A DNA stretch of 64,000 nucleotides from a bacterium (GCA_016712675.1 JADJQR010000001.1:744001-808000); one strand, 5' to 3'; positions 51,349 through 60,141 are shown, numbered from the stretch's first letter. Numbers and translations are program-made. Notes: generated from the sequence alone by a model not told the origin.

Positions 51349-53409
51349 CTAGTTCTCGTCTTCCTGCGTGCAGAAGTACTCGATGGTCTTCTGGGCGCAG
51401 GTGCGGCAGTACCCCAGCTTGTTGAGCATCGTGTCGATCATGCGGTCGTAGAGCTTCTGGTTCTCCTCGTTGGTGCGGTTGGCCAGGGCGCCGATCAGGC
51501 TGCCGGCCCCGGCGATGTCGCTCTTGAGCCGCACGTCGGTGACGGCCTTGACCAGCTCGAGGTTGTCCATGAAGTCGTAGTTCGGGTCCAGCGAGATCTT
51601 CTGCCCGTAGATCTTGCGGATCGAGGTGCGGAAGGTCTCGCGCTGCTCGTCGGTCTTCAGCGACAGGCGCTCCTCGATGCTCTTGATGAAGCGCTCGTCG
51701 ACCTTCAGGGCGCGGAGTTCGCCCGTCTGCGGGTCCTTGTACTTCCACATCTTGTCCGGGCCCAGGTGCTCGGCGTCGATGCCGATGATCATGTTGACGT
51801 AGTTGAGCACGTCCTTGCGGATGGCCTGGGGCTCGTCCATGTAGGCGTTGAACATCTCGGTCATGATCCGCTCGCGGTACAGGCCGCGGGCGGTCTTCAG
51901 GTCCTCGAGGTACTTGGCGCGGTCGTTGTTGTCGTGCACATAGTCCAGGACCACGCGCTCGATCGTCTTGAAGACGTCGTAGGCGAACATGCACTCGCCC
52001 TCGTTCGTCTCCGAGCTCTCGACCATCAGCTGGATGGCGCGGCCCAGGTTGCGTTGGCCCAGGCCCTTCTGGCCGAAGCGGGACGTGATGTCGGTGTCCT
52101 GGCTCAGCGTGTCGATGACCTCGGCAAGCGCCTTGATGCTCTTCTCGCCGGCCACCTCGCCGGCGGCCAGCTTCATCGTCTCGATCGGCGTCAGCTTCTC
52201 GCTGCGCGGCAGGCGCGTCAGGATGGCGGCCACCGAGGCGGCGTAGTTCAGGTTCGGGTCCTGGTGCAGCACCTCGCGGTTGAGCGTGGTCTTGGTCTCG
52301 CCGCCGATCGCGTACTGGGTCAGCTGGCCCTGCAGCCGGTAGTTCGTGTTGTGCGAGACGTAGCAGACCCGGCAGCGGTCGATGATCGGCGCTTCCTCCT
52401 TCTCGGCCAGGAATCGGTTGAACTCGCTGTTGTTGCTGGTGGCCACGATGAGCATGTCGATGGGCCACTTGAAGCCGTCCATCTCGATGGTGCGGTTCTG
52501 GATGACGCCCAGGTACACCTGCACCAGGTCCTTCTTGTTCTTGAACATCTCGTCGGCGAAGTGGATGCCGCCGCCGGCCACGCGCGCCAGGGCGCCCCGC
52601 CGCAGGTCGAAGCGGTAGGGGTTGTTCGTGTCGGAGATGTGCAGCAGGCGCTGGATCGATTCCTCGCCCAGCAGGTCCACGGCGCTGCTGGTGATCTTGT
52701 CCTTCGCGGGGTACTTGCCGGTGACCGTGCCCAGGCTCTCGGTCAGGGGCACCGGGAAGATCTCCACGTGCTTGAGCATCTCGACCAGGTTGCCGTCGTG
52801 CAGGCGGCGCAGGTCGCTCCAGACGTAGCCGCTGCAGGCCCCCAGGGGCCGGAAGTTGGCGTACATGTGCTCGAGCTGCTCGTCGCTGAACCCGACCTTG
52901 CGGGCCAGGTAGTCGCGGCTCTCCCCGGGGGCCTCCAGGAGGTTCATCGCCAGGACCGCGGGATCCTCGTAGGTCTGGCTCTCGATGGAAGTTATCCGGC
53001 CGTATGAGCCGATTCTGTCCAGGCCGGTGAACCGGAAGCTGAAGCGCCGGTTGGGCTCCTTCGCCAGGAACTCGCGATAGAGGCGGCTGACGTACTCGAC
53101 GAAGAAGGTCTTGCCGTTGCCCGGCTCGCCCACCAGTACGTAGGCCATCTCCTGCGAGGAGCCGCCTTCGGCTGCGTCCTTGACGTATGAAACGAAACTG
53201 TTGATTTCGTCATACATCCCGACGATGTGTTTCTTTCCGTCGCGGAAGATCTTGAAGTCGTAGGTCGTCTTGCCGTTGACGACCACCTTCTCGATGGGCG
53301 CATCGAGGATCATGCGGCTGATCGCCTGGAAGGCGTTCTCGAACCGCTTCTCGCCGCCCTTGAGCGCCAGCAGGTGGTTGTGCAGCGTGTTCTTCCGGTT
53401 CTCGATCAT
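51349..53409 (-). CDS. prkA: PrkA serine protein kinase, canonical copy
   Basis: The ATG at 53409 gives 686 residues. The AAA domain has GEPGNGKT at 94-101; ADEMFKNKKDL and IVATSNNSEFN supply Walker B and sensor-like elements. The C-terminal kinase-like domain follows, with the conserved end GYCRTCAQKTIEYFC. PrkA/YeaG proteins respond to nitrogen or carbon starvation in E. coli and act as AAA-type proteases or kinases. This is the first gene of a tightly spaced four-gene operon that also encodes YeaH, SpoVR and a PrkA paralogue. Confidence 0.95.
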   Translation of the reverse strand: MIENRKNTLHNHLLALKGGEKRFENAFQAISRMILDAPIEKVVVNGKTTYDFKIFRDGKKHIVGMYDEINSFVSYVKDAAEGGSSQEMAYVLVGEPGNGKTFFVEYVSRLYREFLAKEPNRRFSFRFTGLDRIGSYGRITSIESQTYEDPAVLAMNLLEAPGESRDYLARKVGFSDEQLEHMYANFRPLGACSGYVWSDLRRLHDGNLVEMLKHVEIFPVPLTESLGTVTGKYPAKDKITSSAVDLLGEESIQRLLHISDTNNPYRFDLRRGALARVAGGGIHFADEMFKNKKDLVQVYLGVIQNRTIEMDGFKWPIDMLIVATSNNSEFNRFLAEKEEAPIIDRCRVCYVSHNTNYRLQGQLTQYAIGGETKTTLNREVLHQDPNLNYAASVAAILTRLPRSEKLTPIETMKLAAGEVAGEKSIKALAEVIDTLSQDTDITSRFGQKGLGQRNLGRAIQLMVESSETNEGECMFAYDVFKTIERVVLDYVHDNNDRAKYLEDLKTARGLYRERIMTEMFNAYMDEPQAIRKDVLNYVNMIIGIDAEHLGPDKMWKYKDPQTGELRALKVDERFIKSIEERLSLKTDEQRETFRTSIRKIYGQKISLDPNYDFMDNLELVKAVTDVRLKSDIAGAGSLIGALANRTNEENQKLYDRMIDTMLNKLGYCRTCAQKTIEYFCTQEDEN

Positions 53410-53667
53410 GGTCGACCCCCGTCAGGAACCGCCGTCCCGGGGCGTGCTTCGCGCCGGGCTGGGCGGTTGGTGGACTCTTCCCGCGAACCGCCTGTCCGCA
53501 AGCGGCGTGCCGGATCGGACGCAGCCCGCAGTCCGGTGCCGAATCGCCAGATGCACGGCTGCCGAGCTGGCCCGGACCGAGAGGCCGCGGACACTCCTGA
53601 AAGAACGCAAACCGCCGTCGATCGGCCAGTGCTTCCGGCAGTCGACGTCCGCCGGAATCGCATTTGC

Positions 53668-53710
53668 CGTTCCGCGCGACGGAACGCAGGCGCGAGAAGC
53701 TCCCCGTTGG
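53668..53710 (+). promoter_or_regulatory. Inverted repeat and ECF-like promoter before the radical SAM gene
   Basis: CGTTCCG-CGCGA-CGGAACG (53668-53686) is a perfect 7-base inverted repeat. Its right arm contains GGAACG (53681-53686), followed by an 18-base spacer and CGTTGG (53705-53710). The ECF sigma gene at 57043 is preceded by GGTAAC-N18-CGTCGG. The rest of the 353-base gap between prkA and the radical SAM gene (53410-53762) shows no gene. Confidence 0.45.
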
Positions 53711-53762
53711 GTGTGGCGGGTGGAGCCCGTATCGGGACCGCTGCCGCCCCGGAGGGCGAACC

Positions 53763-55274
53763 ATGACCGGGAACGCGGCCGACGATCACCGGGCGCCGCT
53801 CGGCCACCTTCTGGCGGTCGACGGCCGCGACTACTTCTACGACGTGCACACGAACGGACTGCTTGAAGTCGAGCCCGTTCTCGCGGCCGTGCTGCCCCTG
53901 TGCGGACAACGATCCCGCCGGTTCATCCTGGCCACGTTGGCGCCTCGTTTCGGCGTCGGTGCGGTCCGCGATGCCTTGGCTGCCATCGATCGCGGGCGCC
54001 GCGAGCGTGGGCTGTTCCTGGCGCGTCGGCCGCGTCTTGTGCCGCCGCCGTCGCAGTGGGCGCGCACCGGCCACTGTGACCGCGATCTGCAACACCTGGT
54101 CCTGACGGTGACCGAACGCTGCAATCTGCGTTGCAGCTACTGCGTCCACGGAGGTCACCTCGACTGGGTCCGACCGCACGGTCGGGCTTCCATGCCCGAG
54201 GCAACGGCCCAGCGGGCCACCCGCTGGTTCCTCGATCGTGCGGACCGTGGGCAGGAACCCGTGATCTCGTTCTACGGAGGAGAGGCCCTGCTCGAACCGG
54301 CTCTGATCGAGGCCGTCGTGGCTGCCGCTCGTGCCCATCCGCAAGGTGCCCGGGTGCGCTTCGCGGTCGACACGAACGGCGTGCTGCTGGATGACCGGGC
54401 GATCGACCTGTTGCTGCGGGAACGGATGCACCTGCAGGTCAGCCTCGACGGGCCGCCAGGCGTGCATGACCGCCACCGTGTGGACATCGCCGGCCACGCG
54501 ACGCACGCCGCCATCGAGGCCGGGCTGGACCGGTTGCTGGCGTGCGATCCAGGTGCTGCCGCCAGGATTGTCTTCAACGTCACGATGGCGCCGCCTGTCG
54601 ACGTGGCCGCTGTGGCGGCGTACTTCGCCGACTTCCCGCCGTTCCGCCGGCGGTGTCTCGCGCGGGCCCCTCTGGTGAGGGTTGGACTGGCCGACTTGCG
54701 GGGGCGGGATTGGTCGGTTCCGGCGGCGGCGCGGGATGAACTGGAACGCGGGCTGGCAGGGCAGGAACAGCTATTCCTGGCGTCCATGGCGAGCGGTCGG
54801 CACGTGGACGCGGGTCCGGTAGCCCGCGCGCTGTGCGAACCTGCGCTGATCCGCTGGCACCACCGCAACCGCGGTGCACTGGGCCGCGACTGGATCCCGG
54901 GGGGCAACTGCCGACCCGGGCGGCGCAAGCTGCACGTGATGCCCGACGGTTCGCTGCATCCATGCGAACGCACGGGCAATGCGATGCCGATCGGCGACGT
55001 GGCAAGCGGCCTTGATCCCCTGATGGTGCGGGCCCTGCAGCGGCGATTCCATCGTGTCTTCGCCGCGCACTGCGGGGACTGCTGGGCGTTGCGGCGCTGC
55101 CACGCCTGTTTCGCGACCCAGGCGGCGACGTGCGCCACCGGCGCGGCGGCGACACCGGGAGGGGACTGCGATCGCTTGCGCCGCGCGGAGGAGAGGAACC
55201 TGGCCCTGGTCGTGCGGTCGCTACGTCTGTCAGCGCGATCCCGGGCCTGGCTGGAGACGACCACCATGAGGTGA
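53763..55274 (+). CDS. Radical SAM/SPASM peptide maturase
   Basis: The ATG at 53763 (GGAGG upstream) gives 503 residues. Residues 10-75 (GHLLAVDGRDYFYDVHTNG) resemble the N-terminal peptide-binding segment of SCIFF/CcpM-type maturases. The radical SAM cluster motif CNLRCSYC has Cys120, Cys124 and Cys127. Motifs for SAM contact follow (ISFYGGEALLEP, FAVDTNG). The SPASM domain begins at Cys383 (C-x12-G-x4-C) and has C-x2-C-x5-C-x2-C in HCGDCWALRRCHACF plus later Cys, enough for two auxiliary clusters. Such enzymes form thioether or carbon links in ribosomal peptides. A small Cys-containing peptide gene follows at 55311. Confidence 0.9.
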   Translation: MTGNAADDHRAPLGHLLAVDGRDYFYDVHTNGLLEVEPVLAAVLPLCGQRSRRFILATLAPRFGVGAVRDALAAIDRGRRERGLFLARRPRLVPPPSQWARTGHCDRDLQHLVLTVTERCNLRCSYCVHGGHLDWVRPHGRASMPEATAQRATRWFLDRADRGQEPVISFYGGEALLEPALIEAVVAAARAHPQGARVRFAVDTNGVLLDDRAIDLLLRERMHLQVSLDGPPGVHDRHRVDIAGHATHAAIEAGLDRLLACDPGAAARIVFNVTMAPPVDVAAVAAYFADFPPFRRRCLARAPLVRVGLADLRGRDWSVPAAARDELERGLAGQEQLFLASMASGRHVDAGPVARALCEPALIRWHHRNRGALGRDWIPGGNCRPGRRKLHVMPDGSLHPCERTGNAMPIGDVASGLDPLMVRALQRRFHRVFAAHCGDCWALRRCHACFATQAATCATGAAATPGGDCDRLRRAEERNLALVVRSLRLSARSRAWLETTTMR

Positions 55275-55310
55275 ACGACGGTGCCAACGATGGCGCCAGG
55301 GAGGTTCAGG

Positions 55311-55481
55311 ATGTTCAGGGAACTCGAAGCATCAGCCAAGGAACCCAGGCCTGGTCCGCCCCCGCCGGCGGCCGAGTGCGGCTGCACGTGTCGAGAGCCG
55401 GCCCCCGCCGACGGCGGTGAGGCGCCTGCGGCAAACCGGTCGCTCGTCTACACCGGTGAATACTGGGACATCAACGGCTGA
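55311..55481 (+). CDS. Candidate RiPP precursor peptide (56 residues)
   Basis: The ATG at 55311 has GGGAGG six bases upstream; in-frame starts at 55281 and 55290 lack one. The product begins FRELEASAKEP, a short helical leader, followed by a Pro-rich turn, the core CGCTC (Cys23, 25 and 27), an Ala/Pro/Gly stretch and the aromatic end YTGEYWDING. There are no other Cys. It lies 36 bases after the stop of a radical SAM/SPASM enzyme on the same strand. The leader, close Cys set and position fit a substrate whose Cys are cross-linked to nearby alpha- or beta-carbons. No family is recognised. Size makes chance coding possible, so support rests on context. Confidence 0.7.
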   Translation: MFRELEASAKEPRPGPPPPAAECGCTCREPAPADGGEAPAANRSLVYTGEYWDING

Positions 55482-55514
55482 CGAGTGGGGCACGGGCGCT
55501 GGCGGCGATACCGG

Positions 55515-56258
55515 TCACGGCGCACGAGCCGGTCCGACACCGTCCGCGCGCCGTCCCGACAGGTAGACGATCTCGTCGCGCCCCGGAAGCTTGACGCGCC
55601 AGCCGTCGACGACCCATACGAGTCCGCCGACGTGCCGGGGCGCCGTGAAGTCGGGCGCGCGCATCTGGGCGATGCCGACGACCTGTTCGGCGAGGGCGCG
55701 CCGGGTGTCGGGGTCCGGACCGAACCACCGACGCAATTCGGGTGGCACCCGCGTGCCCTTGCCCCGTGCGTCGATGTTGGTTACGTGGATCTCGCCGCCG
55801 GGCAGCCGATATTCGCAGACCAGATGGAGATCCTCGATTCCGCCGAGTCCGAAACCAGACAGCTCGACCGGGATCGGGTCCGTGCTGCTCTTGGACGCGA
55901 GGATTTCCTCGATCATCGGCCGCGTCAAACCGCGGGCGACCGCGGTAGAGGTGACGATGGTCTCCGTGCCGCGCAGGCCCTGTTTGTAGTGCGCGAGTTC
56001 GCGCCCTTCGTTCACGACCGTGTCCACTCGGATCTCGAAGTCATCGCCGCCCAATTGCCCAGCCAGGCCAGCCACCAGGAGTGTGGCCATCGCCAGGGTC
56101 CCTCCCAGGCGCCACCGGGCGTCGCGGCGATGCCTCCTGGCCAGCGGCCCGGCGAGGGCTGCTCGTATCGCACGCCGGGACGCCGCGGCGTCCGGCGGCG
56201 GGCCGGCAGCCTCGCGTACAAGCTGGTCCAGGCTGTCGTGTCCGGGCTTCAACGTCAT
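55515..56258 (-). CDS. Single-pass membrane protein, probable anti-sigma factor
   Basis: The ATG at 56258 overlaps the sigma stop as ATGA. The 247-residue product has a short cytosolic N terminus (residues 1-50, including LDQLVREAAGPPPD and a basic patch), one membrane helix (LGGTLAMATLLVAGLAGQLGG) and an extracytoplasmic domain of about 170 residues. No ZAS zinc motif (HxxxCxxC) is present. Position, coupling and topology are those of an anti-sigma factor, but the family is not recognised. It is convergent with the peptide gene (33-base gap). Confidence 0.65.
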   Translation of the reverse strand: MTLKPGHDSLDQLVREAAGPPPDAAASRRAIRAALAGPLARRHRRDARWRLGGTLAMATLLVAGLAGQLGGDDFEIRVDTVVNEGRELAHYKQGLRGTETIVTSTAVARGLTRPMIEEILASKSSTDPIPVELSGFGLGGIEDLHLVCEYRLPGGEIHVTNIDARGKGTRVPPELRRWFGPDPDTRRALAEQVVGIAQMRAPDFTAPRHVGGLVWVVDGWRVKLPGRDEIVYLSGRRADGVGPARAP

Positions 56259-57043
56259 CCCAATTTCGGCGATGGACCCAGGTTCGTGCGCGTCCGGTCC
56301 GACCCCTCAGGCTCCTTCCGCGGGTTCGTGACCGGCGGAACCGGGACCAACCCCCGCTCCTCGGCCACGATGGCGTCGACGGTCCGCTTCTCTTCCACGC
56401 TCAGCGCCCGCTCTTCCCGCAGCATCGCCGCCAGTTGAGGCCTGCCCCGCTGCAGCAGCGACCGCACCGTCCCGGGCTTGATCCCCATCATCAGTGCGGT
56501 GTCCTCGAGCGAGTACTCCAGCTGCACATGCAGGACAAAGGCATCTCGCCGCTGGGGTGCCAGTTCCTGCACGGCCGACCGCAGCCGTGCCAGCATCCCG
56601 GCTCGATCCCGTTCGGCGACAGGATCGGCTTCCGAGGCTGCGGGCCGGTGCCGTCGCAGGAACTCGACCTCCGAGGCCCGCCGCGTCGAACGTCGGTACC
56701 GCGTCAGAATGCGGCGCCGCGCGATATGGAATAGCCAAACCCCGAACGAACCGCGTTGCCAGTTGAACCGATCGAGGTGATTCAACGCGAACAGGAACGT
56801 CTCCTGCGTCAGGTCCTGTGCCGTCTCTTCGTTCCCCACACAGGCCGCCAGGTAGCGGAACACGTGGTCATGGTACCTGTCGAAGAAGTACCGAAACCCG
56901 TCCGAATCCACGCGAGCCAACTGGAGCCACCGCTTCTCCAACTCCAGGTCATCATGCGATGCGCTGAACAGCCCGCATTCGGTCGCCGGCGCCGATTCCC
57001 GGTCCGGCTCGCGGTTCCTGCCAATAAGGCCAGTCAGCTTCAT
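56255..57043 (-). CDS. ECF-type RNA polymerase sigma factor
   Basis: The 262-residue product has sigma region 2 at about 50-115 (DRYHDHVFRYLAACVG, AQDLTQETFLFALNHLDRF) and region 4 at about 165-215 (LAPQRRDAFVLHVQLEYSLE, MGIKPGTVRSLLQRGR). No regions 1 or 3 are present. A 45-residue charged tail after region 4 (SVEEKRTVDAIVAEERG) is unusual. It directs transcription of a small regulon in reply to an envelope signal relayed by the coupled membrane protein. Its candidate promoter at 57071-57100 resembles the one before the radical SAM gene. Confidence 0.93.
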   Translation of the reverse strand: MKLTGLIGRNREPDRESAPATECGLFSASHDDLELEKRWLQLARVDSDGFRYFFDRYHDHVFRYLAACVGNEETAQDLTQETFLFALNHLDRFNWQRGSFGVWLFHIARRRILTRYRRSTRRASEVEFLRRHRPAASEADPVAERDRAGMLARLRSAVQELAPQRRDAFVLHVQLEYSLEDTALMMGIKPGTVRSLLQRGRPQLAAMLREERALSVEEKRTVDAIVAEERGLVPVPPVTNPRKEPEGSDRTRTNLGPSPKLG

Positions 57044-57070
57044 TTCTTGGGCACCCGGATCTGAGAAACG

Positions 57071-57100
57071 CCGACGTGGGGCACTCGATAACCTGTTACC
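57071..57100 (-). promoter_or_regulatory. ECF-like promoter of the sigma gene
   Basis: On the minus strand GGTAAC (57100-57095), 18 bases, CGTCGG (57076-57071), 27 bases before the ATG at 57043. The matching GGAACG-N18-CGTTGG lies before the radical SAM gene. Confidence 0.45.
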
Positions 57101-57127
57101 ACTATATCATCCCGGTCGGGGTGACAT

Positions 57128-57475
57128 CTATTCGTATGCCGTCGGCACGGCGCAGATGAACACGAACGGTTCACTGCCCGTGTTGCGGAACTGGTGGACA
57201 TCGCCAGGCGCCACGAAAGCGAAGTCTCCTGGTGTCAATGGGTTGAGCCGGCCGTCGCCGTCCACCAGTGCGCCCTGGCCGCTGATGACATAGTTGACGT
57301 GTTCGACGTCGTGGCTGTGGTGAGGCGAATGGCCGCCCGGCGCCACGGTGAAGACCCGGAACGCGAAATTCGGGGCGCCGTCGGCGCTGCCGACGACCAG
57401 CTGCTTGGAGACATCCCGGACCCCGTTCATCGCCATCGGGGTGGCGGGAACTTCGGCAAGCCTGCGGATGATCAT
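57128..57475 (-). CDS. Small cupin-domain protein
   Basis: The ATG at 57475 (GGGAGG upstream) gives 115 residues. The two cupin motifs are G-x-HSPHHSHDVEHVNYVISG near residues 48-66 and PGDFAFVAPGDVHQFRN near 83-99. Three or four His and Glu residues can bind a metal. Single-domain cupins act as isomerases, dioxygenases or sensors; no choice can be made. It is read toward the sigma gene and is divergent from arfB. Confidence 0.9.
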   Translation of the reverse strand: MIIRRLAEVPATPMAMNGVRDVSKQLVVGSADGAPNFAFRVFTVAPGGHSPHHSHDVEHVNYVISGQGALVDGDGRLNPLTPGDFAFVAPGDVHQFRNTGSEPFVFICAVPTAYE

Positions 57476-57608
57476 GAGTGGAACCTCCCGGTGGCGCGAC
57501 CGTGATCGTCCGTGTCATGATAGCCTGGCGCGGATTGCCGCGCACGGTCCGGGTGCTGCGATCAGGAGCCGCCGGTGGGCCCGGACAACCGCGAAGGAGG
57601 GCGGAACG

Positions 57609-58040
57609 TTGGCGGACGATCTGGTGATCAACGCGCGGGTGACCATCCCCGCCGCCGAGTTGGAGTTCACGGCCAGCCGCGCTTCTGGTCCCGGCGGGCA
57701 GCACGTGAACACCGCCGACACGCGCGTGCAGTTGCGCTGGAACGTTGTTGCCTCGCATGCTCTTGGCGAAGTGCAGCGGCAGCGTGTGATGGCTGCGTTG
57801 GCGTCCCGGTTGACCGATGGCGGCGATCTCCTGCTGGCCTGCGCCACGCACCGCAGCCAGCGCCGCAATCGCGAGGAGGTGGCGGCGCGCCTAGCCGAGC
57901 TGGTACGGCGCGCGCTGGTGCCCCCGCGTCCCCGCAAGCCCACCCGGCCCACGGCCGCCTCGCGCGTCAAGCGCCTGGACGGCAAGAAGCGGCGCAGTGC
58001 CGTCAAGCGCGCCCGCGGGCGACCGGGCGGCGACGAGTAG
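57609..58040 (+). CDS. arfB: Peptidyl-tRNA hydrolase ArfB (ribosome rescue)
   Basis: The TTG at 57609 follows AAGGAGG at eight bases and gives 143 residues, the normal ArfB length. The release-factor GGQ motif is at residues 29-31 (SGPGGQHVN). The C-terminal 35 residues are strongly basic (SRVKRLDGKKRRSAVKRARG), which in this family enter the mRNA channel of stalled ribosomes. It frees peptides from non-stop ribosomes. A longer frame from 57348 is not supported by a ribosome site. Confidence 0.95.
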   Translation: MADDLVINARVTIPAAELEFTASRASGPGGQHVNTADTRVQLRWNVVASHALGEVQRQRVMAALASRLTDGGDLLLACATHRSQRRNREEVAARLAELVRRALVPPRPRKPTRPTAASRVKRLDGKKRRSAVKRARGRPGGDE

Positions 58041-58054
58041 CCTGGAGGCAAGCC

Positions 58055-58567
58055 ATGGACCCGCAAGTCCTGATCGATCGTCTGGAGGCGGGCGCCGCCG
58101 CGCTGGCTGGCGCAATCGCCGGCGTGCCCGACACGGAGGCCACCTGGTGCCCGGAACCCGGCCGCTGGTCGCTGCTCGAGATCGCGTGCCACCTGCTGGA
58201 CGAGGAGCGCCTAGACTTCCGCACGCGGCTCGACTACACGCTGCACCGGCCGGGCGAGCCGTGGCCGGCCATCGACCCGGTCGGCTGGGTGGAGGCGCAC
58301 CGGTATGCCGAGCGCTCGCTGGCCGAGACGATGGCCGCGTTCGCCGCCGAGCGCCGGCGCTCGTTGGCCTGGCTGCGCGGCCTGTCCGATCCGGATTGGG
58401 AGGCGGCCTACCACCACCCGAAGTTCGGGCCGATCCGCGCCGGCGACCTGCTGGCCTCCTGGTGCGCGCACGACCTGCTTCACCTGAGGCAGGTCGCGCA
58501 CTGGCATTGGCGCCGATTGCAGGATCAGGCACCACCGTTCGGCACCGGCTACGCCGGGCAGTGGTGA
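58055..58567 (+). CDS. DinB-like four-helix protein
   Basis: The ATG at 58055 (GGAGG upstream) gives 170 residues. The metal-binding His pattern of DinB/YfiT proteins is visible: ACHLLDEE near residue 47 and CAHDLLHLRQVAHW near 140. Such proteins are often thiol or metal-dependent transferases; the role is unknown. It starts 14 bases after arfB and ends 4 bases before the methyltransferase, so the three form one unit. Confidence 0.88.
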   Translation: MDPQVLIDRLEAGAAALAGAIAGVPDTEATWCPEPGRWSLLEIACHLLDEERLDFRTRLDYTLHRPGEPWPAIDPVGWVEAHRYAERSLAETMAAFAAERRRSLAWLRGLSDPDWEAAYHHPKFGPIRAGDLLASWCAHDLLHLRQVAHWHWRRLQDQAPPFGTGYAGQW

Positions 58568-58571
58568 CGGC

Positions 58572-59426
58572 GTGGCTGACGCGCGGCCCGACCTACAGGA
58601 GCACTACGGGCGGCCGGGCCTGCTGGCCGCCATCACGTCGGCTCTGGCGGCCTGTGCCCGCGGTGACGACGCGTCCGCCGGCGACCTGCTGTCCCGCGTT
58701 GACGAGTTCCATCCGGGCGGCCGCGCGGCAACCGGGGAACTGGAGCGGCTCGCCCTGCCGCGCGAAGGCGAGCGCGTTCTGGACCTCGGCTGCGGCATCG
58801 GCGGCCCGGCCCGCCGCCTGCGCCGCCTGGTCGGGCCGACCGGCGCGGTGGCCGGCGTCGACGCCGTGGGCGAGTACTGCCGCGCCGCGCGCGCCCTGTC
58901 GGCAATATCGGCCGGCGGCGCGGACATCGCCTTCGTCAAGGCCGACGTTGCGACGCTGGACCTGCCAGGGCTGCGGTTCGATCTGGCGTGGTCGCAGCAG
59001 GCGCAGATGAACGTGCCCGACAAGGAGGCCTGGGCGGCGGCCGTGGCCCGGCATCTGCGGCCCGGCGGGCGCTACGCGTGCTACGAGACGTTTGCCGGCC
59101 CCTCCGGCGACCGGACCTACCCCGTGCCGTGGGCGCGCAACGCGGCGGCCAGCCATCTCGTCGCCCCCGACGCCTGGCTGGCCGCGCTGGCCGGGGCGGG
59201 CCTGCGCGCACGCGAGTGGGTCGATGCCACCGCGACGACGATCGCCTGGCTGGACCAGGCGGTCGCCGAACAGCGGGCGCTGGCCGCCGCCGGCGACCCG
59301 GCGGCCGGCCTCAGCGTCCGCCTGCTGCTGGGTCCGGACGCCGCGCAGATGTCGCGCAACCTGCGTGCAAACCTGGCTGGCGGCAGCCTGCGCGCGTTTA
59401 TGGGCGTGTTCGAGCGCCGGGACTGA
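58572..59426 (+). CDS. SAM-dependent methyltransferase (dimethylglycine/sterol type fold)
   Basis: The GTG at 58572 gives 284 residues. Motif I is [20 protein letters not shown] near 68-85. The later [20 protein letters not shown] and [11 protein letters not shown] match Methyltransf_11 enzymes of the glycine/sarcosine or gamma-tocopherol type. The substrate is unknown. It is the last gene of the arfB-dinB unit, with a 130-base gap before the superoxide dismutase. Confidence 0.88.
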   Translation: MADARPDLQEHYGRPGLLAAITSALAACARGDDASAGDLLSRVDEFHPGGRAATGELERLALPREGERVLDLGCGIGGPARRLRRLVGPTGAVAGVDAVGEYCRAARALSAISAGGADIAFVKADVATLDLPGLRFDLAWSQQAQMNVPDKEAWAAAVARHLRPGGRYACYETFAGPSGDRTYPVPWARNAAASHLVAPDAWLAALAGAGLRAREWVDATATTIAWLDQAVAEQRALAAAGDPAAGLSVRLLLGPDAAQMSRNLRANLAGGSLRAFMGVFERRD

Positions 59427-59556
59427 GGAAGCCCGGGGATCGGCTCGCGGCGTTGCGAGCGTTCGGGCGCGTCGTTATCCTGCCGTAGTTGAGCAGACAA
59501 CGGGCCGACGACTCCCCGCGGAGCGCGCCCGACACCATAAGCCAGGGGAGAGGATC

Positions 59557-60141
59557 ATGGAGCACAAGCTGCCCGAACTGCCGTACGCGCGCAACGGTCT
59601 GGAGCCGCACATCTCGGCCGAGACGCTCGACTTCCACTACGGGAAGCACCATCAGGCCTACGTGACCAACCTGAACAACCTGATCAAGGGCACCGAGTTC
59701 GAGAACGCCGCGCTCGAGGACATCGTGCGCAAGGCCCCGGCAGGAGGCGTCTTCAACAACGCCGCGCAGGTCTGGAACCACACCTTCTACTTCACAGGCA
59801 TGGGACCCAAGGGCGGCGGCGAGCCGACCGGCGCCCTGGCGGCCGCGATCAACACGGCTTTCGGCTCGTTCACGGACTTCAAGGCGAAGTTCACGGCCAG
59901 CGCCATCGGCAATTTCGGCTCCGGCTGGACATGGCTGGTGAGGAATGCGCAGGGCGGCGTCGAGATCGTGAACACAAGCAACGCCGACACGCCCCTGCGC
60001 ACGGCCCACGTGCCGGTGCTGACGGTCGACGTCTGGGAGCACGCCTACTACGTGGACAAGCGCAACGCACGACCCGCTTACGTCGAGGCGTGGTGGAACG
60101 TGGTCGACTGGGAAGTCGCCTCGCAGCGCTTCGGCGGTTAG
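59557..60141 (+). CDS. sodB: Iron superoxide dismutase
   Basis: The ATG at 59557 (GGGGAG upstream) gives 194 residues, the usual cytosolic SodB length. The four metal ligands are His27, His75, Asp158 and His162 (VDVWEHAYY). The GSGWTWLV and [14 protein letters not shown] phrases favour iron over manganese. There is no signal peptide. It removes superoxide in the cytosol. A strong terminator follows, so it is probably its own transcript. Confidence 0.96.
   Translation: MEHKLPELPYARNGLEPHISAETLDFHYGKHHQAYVTNLNNLIKGTEFENAALEDIVRKAPAGGVFNNAAQVWNHTFYFTGMGPKGGGEPTGALAAAINTAFGSFTDFKAKFTASAIGNFGSGWTWLVRNAQGGVEIVNTSNADTPLRTAHVPVLTVDVWEHAYYVDKRNARPAYVEAWWNVVDWEVASQRFGG

Noticed and set aside
46211-53007. 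Three long plus-strand frames (46211-48322, 48337-49953, 51325-53007)
   Set aside because: They mirror the prkA2, spoVR and prkA genes. Their products are rich in Val, Leu, Asp, Arg and His as expected from reversed codons, with no ribosome sites or motifs.
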